This document shows, piece after piece, positions 9,401-15,484 of a stretch of 64,000 nucleotides of DNA (its first letter is position 1; each line of letters begins with the position of its first letter). The notes under the pieces are model-generated. The model worked only from the letters and a program-made list of their open reading frames with translations, had not been told where the DNA came from and did no database searches. The DNA comes from Candidatus Thiothrix anitrata (lineage in GTDB: Bacteria > Pseudomonadota > Gammaproteobacteria > Thiotrichales > Thiotrichaceae), in the NCBI RefSeq assembly GCF_017901155.1, contig NZ_CP072800.1, positions 1 through 64,000 of the forward strand, read 5' to 3'. A program made the translations under genes and the position numbers.

Positions 9401-10824
9401 GTATCGGTCTGCGCGGTTTGGCAGGCTTCGAGGAACACCAGCGGGATGCGGTAATCGCGCAATAGTGCCGCCAGTTTGTCGGCGTGTACCAATTGCATCC
9501 GTCGGTTTTTCAACTCATGGCTATCCTGCGGGTCTTCAAAACACAACGCGCCCAGCCCATGTTGTTGGTCGTAGACCCCGTGACCATCGAAGTGGACGAC
9601 GTGATAGGGTTTGCCCGCCTCACTGGCGCGGCGCAATTCCTTTTCCAGTGCGCCCAAGGTCGGTGGAGTCAACACGCTCACTTGCACCAACTCGCCAAGG
9701 GTTGCCACCCCCTCCACCAGCGGCAAGGCACTGGCACGGTGGTCGATATAACTCACGCCATCCTGTTCCGGGCGCGGACTCAGCAGCAAAATGCGGATCG
9801 GCAACTCGGTAATGCTGGGCGGTTTCTGATCGTAATTGGGCAACCGCCGCCGGATGCGCACCGGGTATTTGCCATCACTGACATAGCCCTTGCCATCGTG
9901 CAGCAATTCCCACGGCAGGCTCTGCAAGCGGCTGGCAGCGATATTGGCATTGGCTTTTTCCGCATCGCTGGCATCCTCCAGCAACGCCGTTTCCACCAGC
10001 ACTGAAAACAGGCGCTCGGACTCGGTGCGGGTATTATGCCAAGCCGTTTTCACTGCCTGACATTCGGGCTTGTCCAGCACGGCGGCGGATAGCTTCGCGC
10101 CCCATTGCGGCAATTGTGCTTCGGTACGTTGCGCCCGGTCGCGGAACAAACCGACAGGCCATTGGTAATACGCCTCCAGATACCAGCGCAATTCGTCCTG
10201 CTCGATTTGCCCGATGGGGGCGGTGAAGCGGAACGGACGGCTTTTGACTTCGCGTTCCTTGCTGAGGTCGGCGGGGGTGTAGGTCAGGGTTGCCCGCGCA
10301 CTCAGTTGTTCGCTGCCATCGGCGTTGCGCGTCAAGGTGGGTTCGGTCAGTTCCAGCAGCAATTCGGCAAGGGGTTTGTTTTCGACTTGCTGCTCTGTTG
10401 GCAAATCGTCGGGCAGGCGTTCGCCGAGGGCGGCGAGGATGCGTGGCATCGCTTCCTGCAATTTGCCAACGTCCAGCTCGATCTTTTCGCCAGCGGGTTC
10501 TTCATCAAACCACATGCCCAACGCAGCAGGCAGAATACCGGGTAATAATAATGGGATGACCGTTACACCGGCTTGCTCGGCTAAACGAACTTCTTTGCGT
10601 ACCCACGATGAATTGACGGTATGGGTGCTAATCACCATTAAGACTTGGCGGGCGGTGCGGATGGCTTCGGCAACTTCCGGCCAAAGTTTGTCGCCACCGC
10701 GCAGATTACGCGAATCGACCCACACGTTAAGGTGATGAGGTTCCAGCTTTTCACGCAATTGCTTGACGAACGCATCGTCAGCGGTCGCGTGCGAAATGAA
10801 GATGTGTTGGTGTTGCCCTGACAT
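6499..10824 (-). CDS. TIR-CHAT-STAND ATPase-TPR protein, probable defence/cell-death switch
   Basis: 1441 residues, ATG 10824. Residues 1-100: TIR domain (HIFISHATADDAFV ... STHTVNSSWVRKEV), with Glu78 in the S-x-W-x3-E position used by NAD-cleaving TIRs. Residues about 300-555: CHAT caspase-like protease (LPWELLHDG), His415 in HFDGHG and Cys468 in LEACQTA. Residues about 597-900: NB-ARC/STAND ATPase after FIGRSREL, Walker A GQGGAGKT (623-630) and Walker B VLIVVDN (702-708). The remainder to the C-terminus is helical with many TPRs (A/L-rich, GEASSLGELGNLYNEW). Architecture predicts a cytosolic sensor (TPR), an oligomerising switch (STAND) and two effectors (NADase, protease). All key residues are intact. 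Trigger and target are unknown. Its first 88 codons recur at 10912-11181. Confidence 0.88.
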   Translation of the reverse strand: MSGQHQHIFISHATADDAFVKQLREKLEPHHLNVWVDSRNLRGGDKLWPEVAEAIRTARQVLMVISTHTVNSSWVRKEVRLAEQAGVTVIPLLLPGILPAALGMWFDEEPAGEKIELDVGKLQEAMPRILAALGERLPDDLPTEQQVENKPLAELLLELTEPTLTRNADGSEQLSARATLTYTPADLSKEREVKSRPFRFTAPIGQIEQDELRWYLEAYYQWPVGLFRDRAQRTEAQLPQWGAKLSAAVLDKPECQAVKTAWHNTRTESERLFSVLVETALLEDASDAEKANANIAASRLQSLPWELLHDGKGYVSDGKYPVRIRRRLPNYDQKPPSITELPIRILLLSPRPEQDGVSYIDHRASALPLVEGVATLGELVQVSVLTPPTLGALEKELRRASEAGKPYHVVHFDGHGVYDQQHGLGALCFEDPQDSHELKNRRMQLVHADKLAALLRDYRIPLVFLEACQTAQTDTDPSASVAAKLLEEGIASVVAMSHSVLVATAQRFVTQFYRTLAEGQRIGKAMLAGQTELMRDTFRLPIAGAGDLHLQDWFVPILYQEQHDPQLFARLPSATAQLMTAQQRQTRLGRLPEPPPHSFIGRSRELLQVERLLEQQTYAVLRGQGGAGKTTLAVELARWLVQSRRFERCAFVSVEQYTHPDYVLEQLLQQLVNPNHNFAAEYASDTDQALQAIRRVLENERVLIVVDNVEALLADEGNVAAVLGVLAKLLPLSHLLFTTREALPAPFNHKAREIVLGALSVTDAKALVMKVMNNEGLHLRHDDQGKSPQEVDDLVGSVGCHARALVLLARELAQRGVTATTANVRMIMQELEQRHPGQRELSLFASVELSLRRLSPEVREQIAGLAVFHDGGGRYSMQYVLSVDSERNTEIVQALIEVGLAQPIGDYGYIRLDPALPATLDLGLTAQQRESYRQRWREVMGQLVDFLYQQKFKDTKLQAQLTQLELPNLMAYLQTLMADLQAGSMLAEVVIDKAGSVEQLLEYLHQQQALAQVVAWRKQAAQALSEWSHARFENERMNIERLLQQGDLQAAFQAAQALLQQCQQAGEQAYADADYDLAIAHFMLGRVLQTGGAAAQALPYLQEAQRRFEALGESGARMASVVLAEQGDCLRVLGQLDAAAAAYEESIKRGEKLEDTRSVAVGKSQLASVRLLQKRYADARQGYQQALALFQQLDEPNTVATIWHLIGLTHKDTGDFAQAEQAYRQSLSINSQQGNKAGEASSLGELGNLYNEWNRPEQAVSFYRQAASVHVALGDLRYEGVARNNLAATLIKLQRYDEARPELLRAIECKQAFGHAAEPWKTWNILHDLEQASGNPLAAREARQQALAAYLAYRRDGGENHEGGGRLCFDILQAMSQGEGEKFVPVIESLLEQDGWQQNKNFLHKLQAIIAGERDLALAEDEGLHYSFAAELVLLLEGLEE

Positions 10825-11271
10825 GCTGCAAGCCCTGCTTGTTGAGGTTTACAGCAGTATATCTTACCCCGTTAGCAAATTCGCCAAATTAACAAAATCC
10901 TCGACCGCCAACGTTTCCGTTACACCGACTTGCTCGGCTAAACGAACTTCTTTGCGTACCCACGATGAATTGACGGTATGGGTGCTAATCACCATCAGCA
11001 CATGGCGGGCGGTGCGGATGGCTTCGGCAACTTCCGGCCAAAGTTTGTCGCCACCGCGCAAGTTACGCGAATCAGCCCACACGTTAAGATGATGAAGTTC
11101 CAGCTTTTCACGCAATTGCTTGACGAACGCATCGTCAGCGGTCGCGTGGGAAATGAAGATGTGTTGGTGTTGCCCTGACATGCTGCAAGTCCTGCTTGTT
11201 GAGGTTTACAGCAGTATATCTTACCCCGTTAGCAAATTCGCCAAATTAACAAAATCCTCTACCGATAGCGT
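10558..11271. repeat. 357-bp direct tandem duplication (two copies)
   Basis: The block from about 10558 to 10914 (TIR start, 39-nt leader, 3' end of rsmA) is repeated at about 10915-11271; the shared string GATGTGTTGGTGTTGCC lies at 10801 and 11158, giving a 357-bp period (119 codons). The copies differ by scattered substitutions, so this is not an assembly echo of identical sequence. Confidence 0.8.
10864..11181 (-). pseudogene. TIR N-terminal fragment fused in frame to RsmA C-terminal tail
   Basis: 105-residue open frame. Residues 1-88 copy the start of the TIR-CHAT-STAND protein with four or five substitutions (for example VDSRN to ADSRN). The last 17 residues, ETLAVEDFVNLANLLTG, are the C-terminus of RsmA. 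The join is at about 10912-10914. It keeps the SSWVRKE motif but lacks the last TIR strands, so an active fold is doubtful. The same leader and possible ribosome site precede it as precede the full gene. Most likely a by-product of the tandem duplication; a small expressed TIR decoy is a less likely alternative. Confidence 0.75.
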
Positions 11272-11497
11272 TTCCGCCCGACGCACAGGATCTATCCCCA
11301 CGCTTTCAATCTGCTCTGCGGTCAGCAGCAGTCAAACGATCCATCACTTCCTTTTACAGCATGAACAGCATGTCGCGGATGTGCGCTCGATGTTCCAGAA
11401 AGTGGAAAATCAGTGGCGTGGAAATGTTGTACGGCAAGTTGCCGATAATTCGCAACATATCGCCGTCACCGTGTAACGCCGGAATATCCAGCTTGAG
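11221..11497 (-). pseudogene. rsmA fragment with internal deletion
   Basis: Two pieces of rsmA joined. About 11223-11327 matches the 3' end of rsmA (14638-14755). About 11328-11497 matches an internal part (14990-15159). The roughly 235 bp between them is missing, and the join sits at a short CAG/GTC repeat. There is no start codon and no complete domain, so it is non-functional. It abuts the recQ fragment directly. Confidence 0.8.
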
Positions 11498-11498
11498 T

Positions 11499-12020
11499 AA
11501 GGATGACGAGCACATCCGCCAATTCCGCCACGAGCAGCTTTCCACCTTTGGGATTGGTAAGGAACATTCGGATGCGGAATGGCGCAATATTTTCCGCCAA
11601 TTGATTGCGCTGGGGTATTTGACGGTGGATGTGGACGGGCATGGCGGCTTGCGTTTGACCGATAACGCCCGCCCGTTATTGCGGGGGGAAATCGAACTGC
11701 ATTTGCGTAAGGAGCAGAAGCGCGAACGGGTGCGGCGCGATCGTGTGCGGGGTGATCCTGTCGCCAAACCCCGGTTTAACCGCGATACCATGCCCATTGA
11801 GGTGGAAGCCTTGTGGGAAGCCTTGCGTGCGCTGCGACTGCGCTTGGCACAGGAACAGGGTGTGCCGCCGTATGTCATTTTCCACGATTCCACCTTGCTG
11901 CAAATGGCGGATGAACGCCCGCAAACGCTGGAGGCGATGCGGGGTATTGCGGGGATAGGAGAGCGTAAGTTGGCGCAGTATGGGCAGGCGTTTTTGGATG
12001 TGGTGTTGGGACGTGAAGGG
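11499..12020 (+). pseudogene. recQ 3' fragment (RQC-HRDC copy)
   Basis: Near-identical copy of recQ 5813-6334, starting at AAGGATGA and ending in GGTGTTGGGACGTGAAGGG. It encodes the winged-helix and HRDC parts (about 170 residues, [19 protein letters not shown] ... [11 protein letters not shown]) without helicase motor, start codon or ribosome site. The frame runs on to 12050 in unrelated sequence. Silent third-position differences from recQ show it is an older duplication. It could act as a donor for recombination with recQ. Confidence 0.82.
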
Positions 12021-12083
12021 GGAAGGCTAGAAAGTGCCGTGCTATACTGAATACCGTGAATGAGCGTTGAAAGAGTGAATGTC

Positions 12084-12338
12084 ATGTCTTTGATACTGCG
12101 ACAAGAATTTGATGATGTACTGAATCCGTTTGGCAAAAATGCGGCAGAGTTTTTCTTGGCTGCCAGTTTGTACCATGCCCACAAGATCAGCTTTGCAGCG
12201 GCTGCGGCATTGGCAAATCTTGGTTTTGATGAATTCCTCTACCGTTTGCGGGAGCATTTTGATACGGGGTATTTTGTTACCGATGAGGTGGTTAAGGAAG
12301 ATTTGCAGACTGTGGCACGTTTGATGGCGGGTGCATGA
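12084..12338 (+). CDS. UPF0175-type antitoxin
   Basis: 84 residues from ATG 12084 (GAAAGAG upstream); ATG 12060 is in frame but without a ribosome site. The pattern [32 protein letters not shown] ends in a short acidic tail and matches the UPF0175 family of small helix-turn-helix-like proteins that pair with DUF3368 PIN-like toxins. The stop overlaps the toxin start (ATGA), so the two are coupled. It should bind the toxin and probably its own promoter. It lies directly after the recQ fragment. Confidence 0.72.
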   Translation: MSLILRQEFDDVLNPFGKNAAEFFLAASLYHAHKISFAAAAALANLGFDEFLYRLREHFDTGYFVTDEVVKEDLQTVARLMAGA

Positions 12339-12811
12339 TGCGGGTAGTTTCTAATACCAGTCCGTTGATTTTCCTGTCTAAGCTGGGTGAACTGGAATTG
12401 TTGGCGCATTGTTTTGCTGAAATCAGTATCCCGCAGGCAGTACGTACAGAAGTGGGGGATTTGTCTTTACCCGCATTTGTGCAGGTGCAAACCATTTCCG
12501 AGTTCGGCAAGCATTATGTGGCAGGTTCTATCGGTACACTTCATGCGGGCGAGTTGGAGGCAATGGTGTTGGCGCAGGAAACAGCGGCGGATTTTGTGCT
12601 GCTGGATGATTTACGCGCCCGCCAGAAAGCCAAACGCATGGGCTTGAACATGATCGGTACGCTGGGCGTGTTGCAGTTGGCTCATGCGAAAGGGCTAATT
12701 GGGCATGACAAGTTGTTGGCGCATTATGACGCGCTGGTGAATCAGCATGGCATGTGGTTGTCTGACAAGATGCTTCAGCAGCTTAAAAACGAACAGCGAT
12801 TCAGAACATAA
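12335..12811 (+). CDS. DUF3368 PIN-like toxin, last five codons supplied by an IS
   Basis: 158 residues. SNTSPLIFLSKLGELELL is the DUF3368/PIN start with the first catalytic Asp replaced by Asn-Thr-Ser as is usual in the family; AGELEAMVLAQE and FVLLDDLRARQKAKRMGL carry the acidic residues of the nuclease core. Predicted RNase toxin neutralised by the upstream UPF0175 protein. The IS end at 12794 begins right after codon ...LKNE; the following QRFRT and TAA come from the IS. After the IS the sequence resumes with TAATGA, so the original stop was immediately after LKNE. The toxin is therefore essentially intact, with a five-residue extension. Confidence 0.75.
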   Translation: MMRVVSNTSPLIFLSKLGELELLAHCFAEISIPQAVRTEVGDLSLPAFVQVQTISEFGKHYVAGSIGTLHAGELEAMVLAQETAADFVLLDDLRARQKAKRMGLNMIGTLGVLQLAHAKGLIGHDKLLAHYDALVNQHGMWLSDKMLQQLKNEQRFRT

Positions 12812-14575
12812 CTATTCGCCTCACTGATCAATGATTTAAGGGGTTTTGGTCTTTTATTTTTCCGGCTATTGTGGCAAAAGGTGGGTATTTTCCAATCATT
12901 CCAACCCCTACTACAAAGTGAAACTCATGAAAAAAACCCACCAGCCAAACAGCGTAGCCGTTTAAGCCCACGTCAGGCAAGCAAAATTAAGCAGCGCGAC
13001 GTATCAGCCCAAAAGCGTGTCATTGCCGCGCAGCAGCGCAAAAAAACCGCCTTGGTGTATGAAATGCACCGCACCATCTTCCAACACTTCCCCCACCTTC
13101 TGGATTGGATGCGCCAAGTGGATGACCGCCGCAAGAAAGCCTCGGATTATGAACTGGCAGCCCACCTGACAGCTTGTCTGGCCTTGTTTTTGTTTAAGTC
13201 CGAATCGCGTAACCAATACAATCACTACCGTGGTGATGCGCAGTTTGCGGAGAACTACCAACGCCTGTTTGGGTTTGCGATGCCACATGGCGATTCGGTG
13301 CATAACGTGATGGCGCAGTTTAATGAAGACCAGATTGAACACCTCAAACACCAAATGGTGCAGGTACTGCTCCGGCGCAAGACGTTCCACGGCAGCCGTT
13401 ACCGGGGGAAATGGTTCTTGGTGGCGGTCGATGCCAGCGGTGTGGGGAGTTATGCCCATCAGCGTGATGCGCAATGCCTGCACCGCACTAGCAAAACGGG
13501 CAAGATCACTTACTTTCACACCGTCCTCGAAGCTCGGCTGGTCACTGCGGGTGGTTTCAGCGTCTCCATTGCCAGCCAGTGGATTGAGAACCCGGAAGGG
13601 ACGGACTATGACAAGCAAGATTGTGAACGCAAGGCATTTACCCGGCTGGCAACGAAGCTGAAGCAGATCTACCCGCGCTTACCGATCATGATCCTTGCCG
13701 ATGGCCTTTACCCCTATGAAGGCTTCTTCAACACCTGCAAGGCGAATGGCTGGGCTTACTGCGTCACTTTCAAGGACGGCAACTTGCCCAGCGTCTGGGA
13801 GGAAGTTCGCAGTCTGATGCCCTTGCAAGGTGCCAACACCCACCAAGAAATCCGCCATCAGCCCAGTGGGGCAACGACACAGCAAGCCTTCCGCTGGGTG
13901 GAGGGTGTGGATTACCAAGGCCATACCTTGCAGTGGCTGGAGTGCCGGGAAACCTTCACCCCCAAGGCAACAGCGGACAATACCTCCGCTCCATCTAGCA
14001 AAATCACCCATTTTGTTCACCTCACCGACTTACCCGTGAATTGGCGCAACATTGCCGCTACCAGCCACAGTGGGCGGTTGCGCTGGAAGATCGAAAACGA
14101 AGGCTTCAATACCCTCAAAAATCAGGACTATGGCATGAAGCACCAATATGCCCGCAAAAGTTACCGCGCCCTCAAGAATTATTTCCAGTTTATGCAGATG
14201 GCACATCTGATTCACCAACTAATGACGCTCACCACCCGCTTCAAGGAAAGCTTTCTGAGCGGTCAAAATCATCCGACCCTGAAAAACCTGTGGCGCGACT
14301 TGATCGCCGCCATGCAATGGGGGGAGCTGGACACGCAGGAATTGGAACACGTTGCGGGTACATGCGCCCAATTCCGTTTCAGTACTTAAACGCCGAAAGG
14401 GAAACCCAACCCTAACGCTTGGGAAAATCTGCTAACCCAAAGGAGAACAACACCAATAAACAGTGTATGAATCGAAATCTGTTAATCACCTATCAATCGG
14501 GGGAGGCTGGAGTATGCTCGTGATAAATTAACGGGATAGGGGAGATCCGCTTTTTTAGGATGTTCTGAATCGCTG
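12794..14575 (+). mobile_element. Complete insertion sequence, 1782 bp, with 16-bp inverted repeats
   Basis: Terminal inverted repeats CAGCGATTCAGAACAT at 12794-12809 and its complement at 14560-14575, perfect over 16 bp. An 8-bp target duplication AAAACGAA lies at 12786-12793 and 14576-14583. It carries one DDE transposase. Family is uncertain: the transposase resembles IS4-like or unclassified (ISNCY) groups. Intact ends, intact target repeats and an open transposase suggest a recent insertion. Confidence 0.85.
12869..14389 (+). CDS. DDE transposase (IS4-like or ISNCY)
   Basis: 506 codons from TTG 12869; GTG 12881 is an alternative. The N-terminal region is basic, then a DDE core: VAVDASGVGSYAHQ (first Asp), IMILADGLYPYEGFF (second Asp), and RLRWKIENEGFNTLKNQDYG (Glu, the E-box of IS4-type transposases). 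It is the only gene of the IS. The only ATG near the start (12927) is in another frame and is followed by seven A; a -1 slip there would yield MKKNPPAKQ joined to this frame, so the true start may involve frameshifting. It catalyses cut-and-paste movement of the element. Confidence 0.85.
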   Translation: MWQKVGIFQSFQPLLQSETHEKNPPAKQRSRLSPRQASKIKQRDVSAQKRVIAAQQRKKTALVYEMHRTIFQHFPHLLDWMRQVDDRRKKASDYELAAHLTACLALFLFKSESRNQYNHYRGDAQFAENYQRLFGFAMPHGDSVHNVMAQFNEDQIEHLKHQMVQVLLRRKTFHGSRYRGKWFLVAVDASGVGSYAHQRDAQCLHRTSKTGKITYFHTVLEARLVTAGGFSVSIASQWIENPEGTDYDKQDCERKAFTRLATKLKQIYPRLPIMILADGLYPYEGFFNTCKANGWAYCVTFKDGNLPSVWEEVRSLMPLQGANTHQEIRHQPSGATTQQAFRWVEGVDYQGHTLQWLECRETFTPKATADNTSAPSSKITHFVHLTDLPVNWRNIAATSHSGRLRWKIENEGFNTLKNQDYGMKHQYARKSYRALKNYFQFMQMAHLIHQLMTLTTRFKESFLSGQNHPTLKNLWRDLIAAMQWGELDTQELEHVAGTCAQFRFST

Positions 14576-14637
14576 AAAACGAATAATGACCTTGCCATAG
14601 GGACGTATTGCATACGCCCTCTTCATGCGGAATTACA

Positions 14638-15426
14638 TCACCCCGTTAGCAAATTCGCCAAATTAACAAAATCCTCTACCGATAACGTTTCCGCCCGACG
14701 TACCGGATCTATCCCCACACTCTCAATCTGCTCCACCGTCAGCAAGCCTTTCAGCGTATTGCGCAAAGTTTTGCGGCGTTGCGAGAACGCTTGCTGCACC
14801 AACTTCCCGAATTGCTCAGGATCATTGGCAACATGTGGGGGCGTTGCCCACGGTTTCAAATACACCACCGCGGAATCAACTTTAGGCGGCGGGGTAAATG
14901 CGCCGGGGCCAATTTTCAGCAAATAATGCGGTTCGCAATAGTATTGCACCATCACCGACAGCCGCCCGTAATCGGAGCTATCCGGCTCGGCAGTCAAACG
15001 ATCTACCACTTCCTTTTGCAGCATGAATAGCATGTCGCGGATGTGCGCCCGATGTTCCAGAAAGTGGAAAATCAGCGGCGTGGAAATGTTGTACGGCAAG
15101 TTGCCGATAATCCGCAGCGTATCGCCATCGCCGCGCAGTGCCGGAATATCCAGCTTGAGCGCGTCTTGGGCGTGGATGTGCAATTTACCTTCGGCTTGCG
15201 GCTGTTGTTGCCACCAGGCAATCACGTCGCGGTCGATTTCGACCACATCCAGACGCGGCAGTAACTCCAGCAGCGGGAAGGTGAGTGCGCCGGGGCCGGG
15301 GCCGATTTCGACGACGTGATCCGTGGGTTGCAGGTTAACAGCGCGGAGCATGTTGTCGATGACGTTGCGGTCGTGCAGGAAATGCTGACCGAAACGTTTT
15401 TTGGCGTGTTGTTGGTACTGAGACAT
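14638..15426 (-). CDS. rsmA: 16S rRNA dimethyladenosine transferase RsmA (KsgA)
   Basis: Dimethylates two adjacent adenines in the 3'-terminal hairpin of 16S rRNA late in small-subunit assembly. 262 residues. The start KKRFGQHFLHDRNVIDNML is typical; SAM-binding motif VVEIGPGPGALTFPLL; catalytic motif [18 protein letters not shown]-terminal helical domain with PPPKVDSAVV and the tail VEDFVNLANLLTG. Two partial copies of this gene lie at 10864-10914 and 11221-11497. The copies end in TAA followed by the TIR-gene leader, whereas this intact copy ends in TGA followed by different DNA, so the 3' junction here has been rearranged. Confidence 0.96.
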   Translation of the reverse strand: MSQYQQHAKKRFGQHFLHDRNVIDNMLRAVNLQPTDHVVEIGPGPGALTFPLLELLPRLDVVEIDRDVIAWWQQQPQAEGKLHIHAQDALKLDIPALRGDGDTLRIIGNLPYNISTPLIFHFLEHRAHIRDMLFMLQKEVVDRLTAEPDSSDYGRLSVMVQYYCEPHYLLKIGPGAFTPPPKVDSAVVYLKPWATPPHVANDPEQFGKLVQQAFSQRRKTLRNTLKGLLTVEQIESVGIDPVRRAETLSVEDFVNLANLLTG

Positions 15427-15443
15427 AATGTTCCGGGAGTTTT

Positions 15444-15483
15444 ATCCCCTCCCCCCTTGCGGGGGAGGGTTAGGGTGGGGGGT
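15444..15483. repeat. G/C-tract palindromic dispersed repeat, copy C
   Basis: ATCCCCTCCCCCCTTGCGGG followed by GGAGGGTTAGGGTGGGGGG, between the rsmA start and the stop of the OmpA gene. Same family and orientation as copy B. It may end transcription of the OmpA gene. Confidence 0.6.
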
Positions 15484-15484
15484 A

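Noticed and set aside
8761-10735. Several open frames on the plus strand across the TIR-CHAT-STAND gene
   Set aside because: Antisense shadows; compositions are Arg/Gln/His-rich nonsense and none has a start context.
11354-12184. 276-codon minus-strand frame in the fragment block
   Set aside because: It reads antisense through the recQ fragment and only its last codons coincide with the rsmA fragment; not a gene.
14599-14620. AGGGACGTAT/ATACGCCCT hairpin downstream of the IS
   Set aside because: One bulge and no T-run; could be the old terminator of the toxin gene but not convincing as a feature.
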